Source: JAAYZB01 sp937958685
GTDB taxonomy: Bacteria > Bacillota_I > Bacilli_A > Izemoplasmatales > Hujiaoplasmataceae
Direction: 5' to 3'
NCBI GenBank assembly: GCA_036824265.1
Contig: DAITAL010000015.1
Location: 1-30,599, forward strand
DNA length: 30,599 nucleotides
Each line of letters starts with the position of its first letter. The stretch's first letter is position 1. The notes under the pieces were generated by a model, which was not told the DNA's origin, made no database searches, and saw only the letters and a list, made by a program, of their open reading frames with translations. Positions 17,500-24,715 of the stretch are shown piece after piece. A program made the position numbers and the translations under genes.

Positions 17500-17515
17500 A
17501 TGTCAACGTTTACAT
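17500..17515. promoter_or_regulatory. LacI/CcpA-type operator (site 2)
   Basis: ATGTCAACGTTTACAT repeats the same 14-mer TGTCAACGTTTACA found at 5969-5982 and fits the cre consensus. It starts 13 bp after the -10 box. A GTG-initiated frame running through it (from 17488) is not the real start of the lipoprotein gene. Confidence 0.75.
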
Positions 17516-17541
17516 TTAAAAATCAATTGGAGGGCAAATCA

Positions 17542-19833
17542 ATGAAATCAAGAAGTATCGTCACATTTTTCTTTCTGTTTTTTCTGATTTTCACATTTGT
17601 TGGCTGCGTTGATACTACAACCACTATACCTACAACCGCCGCGCCGACGACCGCCGCGCCGACGACTGCCGCACCAACAACCGTCGCGCCGACGACTGTC
17701 GCACCAACAACCGTCACGCCGACTACGGTCGATACCACTCCGGCATTTACCGTACCTGGTGAGGTCATCCTCAAAGTCGGGTATACCTATCAGATCACCC
17801 CGACTGCTGTCAGCAATGTCGCATCTTTTGACTACTTGTCGACAGATTACGATATTGTTGATGTTGATGACGAAGGTTTTGTGACCGCCATCGCTGCAGG
17901 AACTGTGATCGTTGTTGTCGCCGGTGATAACCTCACCAAGAACATCACTTTTATCGTTGAAGAAAACTTGTTGAATGGAGTATCGGTTGGAGATCTGAAA
18001 GCAATGGCTTCCTTCTCGCAAGATCAAATCAATGTAGAAAATCCGGCAAACGCTGTCTGGAACATCGGCTGGGATCAAGCGACTGAAGCAGCTACAGCCT
18101 TGAAGATGGATTTCTCTGGGACCGCGCCTCTTACACAAGTAATTTTACGCGGTTACGCATCGGCGGGAAATTACTCTGTCCTTGAAAATGGTCATTATGT
18201 TATTGTCATGATCGGTGGCGCCAATGCCGGCATGACCGAGGCTACAACTCCCGAAGGTGTTCATGCGAGTGTTTATGCGAAGATGACTGTCAGCGACAGA
18301 GCAAACCACTTTCGTTTATGGGGCTGGTCGGCTAAAGATTCAGTAGTCTCTGGTAGAGGAAGTTTCCGCGTAGTCGCTTATGAACTCAACGAAGACGGAT
18401 TGACCTACACAGCGATTCCGTTGACGGCTAGAGACTCCGGTAGCCTTGTTCAAGATGAAAACGGCTGGATATCATATGTCGATTGTCAACCGAACAACCA
18501 GATTGTAGATGCTCCGGCAGACAACATGTTTATCTATGATGTTGCTAACGAGGATTATGACATCAAAGGCAAAGAAATCTTATTGTTCGTGGAGTTCAGA
18601 GCTAGCGCTAACACTTTGGGAGCGGAGAACGCTAACAAACAAGATCGCTTTGGCATCAAACGCATAGGCTTCGTCAATGATCCGGACCCCAGTTTTACGA
18701 TTCAAAATGGTGCTACCGCAACATTGATTGTCGATGACACGCTTCAGCTTACAATGGCTGAAATTGGTGGTGTTAATCCCGATAATTATATATTCGAATC
18801 TAATAACGAAGCCGTCGCCACTGTTTCCGGTTCCGGTCTCATAACGGCTGTAGCAGTGGGTGAGGCAACAATCATCGTGCAAAACGGCACAATTGAACGC
18901 ACGATTACAATTACCGTCAATCCGGTACCAACTTCAAGTTTTGATCTTGATGCTATAAAAGAACTTATGGTTTCTGAACCATATCAAATTATTCCAACCA
19001 ATATCGTCAGCATCGATTCTTTTACTTATTCAAGTAATAATAGTTATGTGGCGACTGTCGCCACCGACGGCACCGTAACTGCAAAAACCCCCGGAATCGC
19101 TGTCATTACCGTTTCCGGCGGCGATGTCCAAAAGCAACAAACAATAACCATCAGCGCAACAACACTATTTGGAAAAACCGCTCAAGATCTTGAAGACATG
19201 GAAGCCTTCACTGCTGACGAAGTTGACATTGAAGCAACAGGAGGCAATGTTCTCAATTTTGTTGCCCCATGGGGCGCCACTGGAGAAGATGCGGATAAAA
19301 TCGACCTTGCAGGAACGGCGCCTCTTACTTCAAAACTCATTCGCACGATTCATGCGCTCGACCCCTTGAAATCACTGATTAATCTTGAAGAACACTGGTT
19401 TGAGATGATCAACGGCATCGGCATGACCCCTGAAACCGTTCCCACTGCACTCCCGCATTCTGCCGCTTATTTCAAAACAGTCGTTCCGAACAAAGCGAAT
19501 TTCCGAGTATGGCTATACTCAGCACAACTGGGCGACCCCATTTCGGGACAATGCATGTTCCGTATTGTAATGTATGTTCCCAACGAGGATTATACTTCCT
19601 TCACTGCAGTGCCACTGGTGATCAATTTTCAGGAAAATCCAGCAGTAACGCTCACAAGTCTGGAAAATGGGTACTACACTTATGAAAATGGAGCCGACAT
19701 GTTTGTCGCTGTTACGGTACCCGAACATTTGAAAGGACAAGAAGTCTTCGTTTCCATCGAGACAATCGCTAGAGTCAATCTGAACAACTACCAAGACAGA
19801 ATGGCAGTAAAACGAATGGGATTCATTAACTAA
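17542..19833 (+). CDS. Large modular surface lipoprotein (Big_2 repeats and two copies of a shared module)
   Basis: 763 aa. Signal peptide residues 1-22 end in FVGC (Cys22), followed by a repetitive Thr-Ala-Pro linker to about residue 70. Order of domains: Big_2 (about 72-147), module A (about 148-395), Big_2 (about 397-470), Big_2 (about 472-545), module B (about 546-763). Modules A and B share FRV/FRI...NED...YTAIPL/FTAVPL and a closing KGKEILLFVEF...DRFGIKRIGF / KGQEVFVSIET...DRMAVKRMGF pattern, and both match the C-terminus of the lipoprotein at 1269-3095. The start is the ATG after TTGGAGGGCAAATCA; it gives a perfect signal peptide, unlike the upstream GTG. It has its own operator-controlled promoter and a terminator after the stop. 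Probable role, by inference: glycan capture at the surface. No catalytic motif was recognised. Confidence 0.87.
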   Translation: MKSRSIVTFFFLFFLIFTFVGCVDTTTTIPTTAAPTTAAPTTAAPTTVAPTTVAPTTVTPTTVDTTPAFTVPGEVILKVGYTYQITPTAVSNVASFDYLSTDYDIVDVDDEGFVTAIAAGTVIVVVAGDNLTKNITFIVEENLLNGVSVGDLKAMASFSQDQINVENPANAVWNIGWDQATEAATALKMDFSGTAPLTQVILRGYASAGNYSVLENGHYVIVMIGGANAGMTEATTPEGVHASVYAKMTVSDRANHFRLWGWSAKDSVVSGRGSFRVVAYELNEDGLTYTAIPLTARDSGSLVQDENGWISYVDCQPNNQIVDAPADNMFIYDVANEDYDIKGKEILLFVEFRASANTLGAENANKQDRFGIKRIGFVNDPDPSFTIQNGATATLIVDDTLQLTMAEIGGVNPDNYIFESNNEAVATVSGSGLITAVAVGEATIIVQNGTIERTITITVNPVPTSSFDLDAIKELMVSEPYQIIPTNIVSIDSFTYSSNNSYVATVATDGTVTAKTPGIAVITVSGGDVQKQQTITISATTLFGKTAQDLEDMEAFTADEVDIEATGGNVLNFVAPWGATGEDADKIDLAGTAPLTSKLIRTIHALDPLKSLINLEEHWFEMINGIGMTPETVPTALPHSAAYFKTVVPNKANFRVWLYSAQLGDPISGQCMFRIVMYVPNEDYTSFTAVPLVINFQENPAVTLTSLENGYYTYENGADMFVAVTVPEHLKGQEVFVSIETIARVNLNNYQDRMAVKRMGFIN
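17632..17730 (+). repeat. In-frame 15-bp minisatellite encoding the TTAAP/TTVAP linker
   Basis: About six to seven units of 15 bp encode Thr-Thr-(Ala/Val)-(Ala/Thr)-Pro. Units alternate between GCGCCGACGACTGYC and GCACCAACAACCGTC, giving a 30-bp higher-order repeat. It lies just after the lipobox, so unit gain or loss would change linker length without a frameshift. Confidence 0.85.
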
Positions 19834-19850
19834 AACACATATGGTATAAT
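19822..19850 (+). promoter_or_regulatory. Possible promoter overlapping the terminator
   Basis: An extended -10 box TGGTATAAT ends at 19850, with a weak -35-like TTCATT at 19822-19827 and a 17-bp spacer. Transcripts would start within the hairpin that ends the upstream lipoprotein gene, and would therefore escape it. This could drive the xylB-pfkB-isomerase-aldolase operon. Confidence 0.4.
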
Positions 19851-19882
19851 TAGCTATTTCTCTCTTGAAATAGCTAATTTTT
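19848..19882 (+). terminator. Terminator after the second modular lipoprotein
   Basis: AATTAGCTATTTC and GAAATAGCTAATT form a 13-bp perfect stem with a 6-base loop (TCTCTT), followed by a short T tract (TTTTTC). It separates the lipoprotein from the catabolic operon. Confidence 0.85.
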
Positions 19883-19912
19883 CATTCGATTACCTGCTCG
19901 TGGAGGTTGAAA

Positions 19913-21400
19913 ATGCCCTATTTGATTGGAATTGACATCGGAACTTCGGCCACAAAAACCGTGATGTTTGATCCGTCAGGTACAATTGTTAGCCAAGCCA
20001 CCGTAAATTATCCAATAATAACGGCAAAGGCTGGCTGGGCTGAACAGGATCCCTTATGTTGGTGGATCGCCGTCAAAGAAACCTTGAAAATAGTCACCGC
20101 CAAAGCCCGCGATCACAATGAAACGATCGCGGGCATCGGCCTGACAGGACAGATGCATGGATTGGTTATGCTTGATCAAAACAATAGTGTTCTTCGAAAC
20201 AGCATCATTTGGTGCGATCAGCGTGCTGAACGAGAGTGCGAGGAATTGAGTCGGATAATAGGGTCCTCAAGGTTGTGCGAAATTACCGGTAACGTTCCCG
20301 TTACCGGCTTTACTTTACCGAAAATCCTTTGGGTCAGAAATAATGAACCGATCATTTATCAGAAGTGTAGACATATTTTGTTGCCAAAAGACTATATTCG
20401 GTTCAAACTTACAGGCAACTTCACAACCGATGTCTCTGATGCCAGCGGAACACAATTACTGGACATCAATACAAGAACTTGGTCAAATGAACTTTTAGAG
20501 AAACTTAACATTGATCCCTCATTGCTTTGCGAGGTTCTGGAAAGCGAAGAGATATCGGGTTACATCTCCAAGGAAGTAGCAACGGTGACTGGGCTCCAAG
20601 AGCACACAATCGTCGTTGCTGGTGCTGGAGATCAGGCGGCCGCAGCTATCGGCAACGGAATCATTAGCCAAGGTCTGATCAGTTGCAACCTTGGTTCAAG
20701 TGGCGTCGTTTTCGCCGCTACCGATCAGCCATTGGTCGAACCAAGCGGCAAAGTCCAGACGTTCTGTCACGCAATAAGGCAGAAGTGGCACATTATGGGT
20801 GTTACCCAAGGCGCCGGTATCTCGATTGAGTGGTTTCGCGCCAATCTTATGCAAGACGGCAATGCTGATTTTGCATCCTTAAATCATGACATAGAAAATA
20901 GCGCAATTGGATGTGGCGGTGTCTTCTTGCCGTACTTATATGGCGAAAGATCGCCACATCTAGATAGTCATGCCCGCGGCGTATTCTTTGGTCTCGACAA
21001 TACGACAACTGTCAAGAAACTTGCGCGAGCAGTGATGGAAGGTGTGAGTTTCTCATTAAAAGAGTGTCTTGATGTGATCCAAAGTCTCGGCATTTCTGCA
21101 GATAAGATTATTCTTTCTGGTGGCGGGGCAAATAGCAAAGTATGGCGCGAGATGATTGCCGACTGTTTCGACATGGAAGTGAGAATTCCAGGTTCAACTG
21201 ACGCGGGACCGCTTGGAGTGGCGTTGCTTGCTGGAGTTGCGGCTGATATTTACTTGAACCTAGAAGATGCCGTCAATACTACCCAGGATAGTGCTATGGT
21301 AATAGAACCAAACGAAAAAAATACGGTGCAATATCGGAAATACTTTTCAATATACCAAGAACTGTATCAAAGATTGAAATCGCTATATAAAAAACTGTGA
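19913..21400 (+). CDS. xylB: Xylulokinase 1 (FGGY family)
   Basis: 495 aa FGGY carbohydrate kinase that phosphorylates D-xylulose to D-xylulose 5-phosphate with ATP. Visible motifs: IGIDIGTSATKTV at the N-terminus (phosphate loop), the xylulokinase-type GLTGQMHGLVMLD and IIWCDQRA, GAGDQAAAAIG with catalytic Asp240, GSSGVVFA, and the C-terminal LSGGGANSKVWREMIAD. Length is normal for XylB. The start ATG follows TGGAGGTTGAAA; an in-frame TTG two codons earlier is within the ribosome binding site and was rejected. It is the first gene of a four-gene operon with PfkB kinase, isomerase and aldolase. It is a paralogue of the xylB at 24246-25739, with lower G+C. Ketose specificity beyond xylulose cannot be judged from sequence. 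Confidence 0.9.
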   Translation: MPYLIGIDIGTSATKTVMFDPSGTIVSQATVNYPIITAKAGWAEQDPLCWWIAVKETLKIVTAKARDHNETIAGIGLTGQMHGLVMLDQNNSVLRNSIIWCDQRAERECEELSRIIGSSRLCEITGNVPVTGFTLPKILWVRNNEPIIYQKCRHILLPKDYIRFKLTGNFTTDVSDASGTQLLDINTRTWSNELLEKLNIDPSLLCEVLESEEISGYISKEVATVTGLQEHTIVVAGAGDQAAAAIGNGIISQGLISCNLGSSGVVFAATDQPLVEPSGKVQTFCHAIRQKWHIMGVTQGAGISIEWFRANLMQDGNADFASLNHDIENSAIGCGGVFLPYLYGERSPHLDSHARGVFFGLDNTTTVKKLARAVMEGVSFSLKECLDVIQSLGISADKIILSGGGANSKVWREMIADCFDMEVRIPGSTDAGPLGVALLAGVAADIYLNLEDAVNTTQDSAMVIEPNEKNTVQYRKYFSIYQELYQRLKSLYKKL

Positions 21401-21425
21401 AACTAACCATAAGGGAGGGTGCGCG

Positions 21426-22433
21426 ATGAAGAAAATATCGATAGCAGGAACTATCGCTGTCGACTACCTAAAGACCGTCGCCAGTTATCCGGAAAAGGGC
21501 ATGCTCGCGGATATCATTAATATTAGAAGAAGCATCGGTGGCTGCGTTCCCAACGTGGCCATGGATCTAAGGCAAATCGATTCCACACTCCAAATTGCTG
21601 CCCTCGGTAAGGTCGGTAATGACGAATCCGCCGCTTACGTTAGATCAGTACTGGCTGCTGCAAATATCAATACGATGGGGATTTTGACTTCGGATTGTGG
21701 CAAAACAAGTTTCACTGATGTTATTGCCGAAAGTAACGGCGACAGAACATTCTTCCACCTGCGAGGCGCTAACTCCACATTCTCAGAAACAGACATCAAC
21801 CTTGACGAACTCAATTGCGACCATTTTCACATTGGGTACTTGTTGTTGCTGGATATGCTTGATCAGAACGATCCGGTCTACGGTACAAGAATGGCAAGTC
21901 TTCTTCGCGCTATCAAAGCAAAGGGCATCACGACATCTATCGATGTTGTATCAGAAAATCGCAATCGCTACCAAGAAATCATCATTCCTTCACTCAAATA
22001 CTCTGATTATGTCATTATTAACGAGATTGAAGCGGGAAGAATAACCAATACGGCTGTACGCGATGATAACGGTAACATTTCTGTCCCGAATATTATAGAA
22101 GCCGTGACAAAACTCATGAGGCTCGGTGTTCGCCAGAAAGCCTTTATTCATTGTCCCGAACTTGGAGTTTGCCTTAGTGATGACGGGACAGTTTCTGTCG
22201 TACCTTCAATCATGATAGATCCGGCATTGATTAAGGGAACCGTCGGGGCTGGCGATGCATTTTGCGCCGGTGTCTTGTACGGGCTTGCGAAAGAAATGGT
22301 TGATGAAGATATCCTCAAGTTTGCCTCCGCTGCTGCTTCACTATGCCTGCAAAGCGAAGAATCGACTGGGGGGCTCGATATCTATGAACGAATACTTGCC
22401 TATGAAAAGCAAGCCATAAGGAGAACCATATGA
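21426..22433 (+). CDS. PfkB-family carbohydrate kinase
   Basis: 335 aa ribokinase-fold kinase. The N-terminal GG motif region is IRRSIGGCVPNVAMDL (about 35-50), with ALGKVGNDESAAYV following. The C-terminal PfkB signature GTVGAGDAFCAGVLYG carries catalytic Asp277 and the anion hole. The substrate may be a ketose (fructose, tagatose, xylulose) or a phosphosugar; the operon context with a ketol isomerase and a ketose-bisphosphate aldolase favours a ketose or ketose phosphate. The start follows AAGGGAGGGTGCGCG, an excellent site. Its stop overlaps the isomerase start (ATGA). Confidence 0.9.
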   Translation: MKKISIAGTIAVDYLKTVASYPEKGMLADIINIRRSIGGCVPNVAMDLRQIDSTLQIAALGKVGNDESAAYVRSVLAAANINTMGILTSDCGKTSFTDVIAESNGDRTFFHLRGANSTFSETDINLDELNCDHFHIGYLLLLDMLDQNDPVYGTRMASLLRAIKAKGITTSIDVVSENRNRYQEIIIPSLKYSDYVIINEIEAGRITNTAVRDDNGNISVPNIIEAVTKLMRLGVRQKAFIHCPELGVCLSDDGTVSVVPSIMIDPALIKGTVGAGDAFCAGVLYGLAKEMVDEDILKFASAAASLCLQSEESTGGLDIYERILAYEKQAIRRTI

Positions 22434-22969
22434 TCACTAAGAACGAATACAAAAAAGCAGTAACTGCAACCTTGGCGGAGCTGAGGAAAGCGAAGATTAG
22501 AATCACGGACGCCGAAAAATCCAGAATCGAAGTTGTAGATTTTGGTCTTGGAGCTCTTTCCGAAATCGGTCTGCAGATTCTGACCTACATCAACACCAAA
22601 AAAGTTTGTGCAAAAGAACTGATCATGTTCCCTTATCAGATATGCCCGCAACACCGACATGTCACATCACTAGGCCGCGAAGCCAAGGAAGAGACATTTC
22701 GATGCCGCAAGGGTACAGTCTATCTTTATGTTGAAGGCGAACCCGAGACAAACAAAAAAGGCAGAATTTCGGCACTGCTCAAAACAAATGTCTTCAAAGA
22801 AATCATCTTGCGACCAGGCGACCAGTACACGATACTTCCCGGTTCCTGGCACTGGTTTCAGGCTGGCGGGATTGGAGCGATCGTTTCCGAATTCTCCACC
22901 GCAAGTAGCGACGACACCGATGAGTTTTTCGATCAAGACATTATCAGAGAAACCAAGGTAAGCGAATAA
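22430..22969 (+). CDS. D-lyxose/D-mannose ketol-isomerase family protein (cupin)
   Basis: 179 aa. Matches the D-lyxose isomerase family, metal-dependent cupins that interconvert D-lyxose and D-xylulose and often D-mannose and D-fructose. The metal site is visible: CPQHRH gives His75 and His77, a Glu 11 residues later (Glu88, in AKEETFRCRKGTVYLYVEGE) and His141 in LPGSWHWFQAG; the same spacing is known for E. coli lyxose isomerase. The length is shorter than many members (about 225 aa) but the cupin core is complete. Four-base overlap with the kinase upstream and one-base overlap (TAATG) with the aldolase downstream show tight coupling. In this locus mannose freed by the GH38 enzyme is a plausible substrate. 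Confidence 0.88.
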   Translation: MITKNEYKKAVTATLAELRKAKIRITDAEKSRIEVVDFGLGALSEIGLQILTYINTKKVCAKELIMFPYQICPQHRHVTSLGREAKEETFRCRKGTVYLYVEGEPETNKKGRISALLKTNVFKEIILRPGDQYTILPGSWHWFQAGGIGAIVSEFSTASSDDTDEFFDQDIIRETKVSE

Positions 22970-23814
22970 TGCTAGCAACGTTAATTGAGGTATTACAAGA
23001 GGCAAAACGTGGAAAATACGCGATTGGTCTGTTTAACACTATAAATCTAGAAATGATCGAAGCAGCAATTAAAGCCGCCGAGGATGAACGGTCCCCGATA
23101 ATAATAGGCACAGCGGAAGTGCTTCTAAAATACACCTCACTATCACTTTTGGCTCCCTCTTTGCTAGCCATGGCAAAATCCGCTTCAGTTCCGGTTGTCG
23201 TCCATTTTGACCACGGAATATCAAAGGCGAAAATTCTAGAAGCTTTGGAACTGGGGTTTACTTCCGTCATGTTTGACGGTTCGATGCTACCCCATGCTGT
23301 TAATATCCAACTGACAAAGGAAATTGTGGAAATCGCTAGGAAGTATAGGGCTTCCGTTGAAGCGGAAATCGGTCATGTTGGAGGTGATGAAGATGGTGGA
23401 AATGATCAAGAGACTGACATTTCACATTATACCACTGTTGAAGAGGCAAAAATCTTTGTCAATGCGACAGGTATCGATGCTTTGGCTGTCGCTATTGGGT
23501 CTCAGCATGGTGTATACAAACGCGAGCCAAAACTTGATTTTCCTCGCCTTAAGGCCATCGAACAAACTGTTCAGACGCCGCTAGTACTTCACGGAGGCAG
23601 CGGCATCAGCGACACTGACTTCCAGCACGCCATCAACCTCGGGATTACCAAAATCAACATCTTCACAGATCTCACTATCGCCGCTCAACGCGCAATCCAA
23701 ACCGGGATCGCAAATGGAAAGGGTTATCTAGAGCTCAATCAACTTGAGAAACAAGCAATCCAGGCGGAAATAATCAAGAAGATGCGGATTTTCGGATGTT
23801 CAATGAAGGCTTAA
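22969..23814 (+). CDS. Class II ketose-bisphosphate aldolase (Fba/GatY/KbaY family)
   Basis: 281 aa zinc-dependent aldolase. It has the FNTINLEMIEAAIKAAED N-terminal pattern, VVVHFDHG with catalytic Asp81 and zinc ligand His82, SVEAEIGHVGG, the zinc-ligand HGVYK loop, HGGSGI, and the phosphate-binding KINIFTDL near the C-terminus. It cleaves a ketose 1,6-bisphosphate (fructose or tagatose) or possibly a ketose 1-phosphate to dihydroxyacetone phosphate and an aldehyde. Length (281) fits the GatY/KbaY/IolJ group. It is the last gene of the operon; no clear terminator follows. Confidence 0.93.
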   Translation: MLATLIEVLQEAKRGKYAIGLFNTINLEMIEAAIKAAEDERSPIIIGTAEVLLKYTSLSLLAPSLLAMAKSASVPVVVHFDHGISKAKILEALELGFTSVMFDGSMLPHAVNIQLTKEIVEIARKYRASVEAEIGHVGGDEDGGNDQETDISHYTTVEEAKIFVNATGIDALAVAIGSQHGVYKREPKLDFPRLKAIEQTVQTPLVLHGGSGISDTDFQHAINLGITKINIFTDLTIAAQRAIQTGIANGKGYLELNQLEKQAIQAEIIKKMRIFGCSMKA

Positions 23815-23846
23815 TACTATCATCCGTTCCATAGGTCTTCTTATAG

Positions 23847-24101
23847 ACATACTCGCTGGCATACATCAATGATCACTTTGCGGCTAATTTAGGCGTTTAC
23901 ATCGATGTTGGAACTAAGGAAACAAGCAATTCGGAGATCTTTCATTTTCCTGAGTTGTACCTATCCGGATTTCGCAAAGTCAGGGATTTGATCATGAGGC
24001 GCGGATCTCAAAACCTCATGTCCTACATCGCTTCCAAAGCGCTGCACTCGGAAACAGCTTGGGCGAAACGCTTTCCAAACTTCCTTGCCTGGTTGGATTA
24101 G
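23847..24101 (+). pseudogene. Truncated esterase (alpha/beta hydrolase) remnant
   Basis: An 84-codon frame with no start codon at its head, opening right after a TAG, encodes the C-terminal end of a putative esterase: GVYIDVGTKETSNSE, a helix LYLSGFRKVRDLIMRRG, and ALHSETAWAKRFPNFLAWLD ending in TAG. The HSE...W pattern matches the catalytic-His region of Esterase D/enterochelin-esterase-like proteins. The nucleophile half of the protein is missing. It probably once stood convergent with xylB across the terminator at 24187. Confidence 0.65.
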
Positions 24102-24183
24102 GCATGACCGGATGGCTGTTGTCCTCATCGAAATCAGCTGAAGCCCGCTGATATTCGTTCAGATTAGGAATTTATCTGAATAA

Positions 24184-24715
24184 CGCAAAACCAGGTTCCC
24201 GCCATCGGAACCTGGTTTTGTCTAATCAGGAGGATATTATGAAGATCACTTGGATTCTAAGAAGACCTGACGCAATGCCGCGTAGACGCTTTTGTAACGC
24301 TGGTAGAGTTTGTCATAGACAGACTCAATTTCAGGATCAGGAACCACCGGGGCTCCCGGTTTGACAAACAGCCTGGCGACCGCCGAAGGATCATGGTATA
24401 CCCCGGTCGCCAAGCCGGCAAGCATCGCCATGCCCTTGGCTCCGGCCTCGGCGTCCCGCATCCGGAAGAGGCTCGTTTTGGTGGCGCTCGCGATGATCGC
24501 CGACCACACCTCGCTTTGCGAACCGCCGCCGCTGAAATTCATTGAATCAAGTTTGACGCCCATTTCTCGGAAGACGTCCATGCAGTCGCGGAAGGAAAGG
24601 GCGACGCCTTCCATCACGGCCCTGGCAAAATGGGCTCTCGTGTGCTTGGCGGAGATGCCGTAGAAGACGCCTTTGGCGTCCGCATCCAAAATCGGCGAGC
24701 GTTCGCCCATCAGAT
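24184..24715. repeat. Right copy of the direct repeat (intact xylB 3' end plus terminator)
   Basis: Counterpart of 610-951, same orientation. Here the coding part belongs to an intact gene. See the left copy for the alignment; about 24436-24628 has no equivalent on the left. Confidence 0.8.
24187..24219. terminator. Bidirectional terminator downstream of xylB
   Basis: AAAACCAGGTTCC and GGAACCTGGTTTT form a perfect 13-bp stem with a 7-base loop. T tracts are formed on both strands, so it can end xylB (minus) and anything reading from the left (plus). Confidence 0.85.

Noticed and set aside
17488..17541. Upstream GTG start adding 18 codons to the large lipoprotein
   Set aside because: This part contains the operator and lies immediately after the -10 box; the internal ATG has a good ribosome binding site and gives a proper lipoprotein signal peptide.
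17548..18138. Minus-strand frame rich in Arg/Gly/Cys opposite the Thr-Pro linker
   Set aside because: A by-product of translating the GC-rich minisatellite on the wrong strand.
23891..23904. Operator-like sequence GGCGTTTACATCGA inside the esterase remnant
   Set aside because: Only the right half matches the 14-bp operator, and it lies within coding sequence without a promoter.
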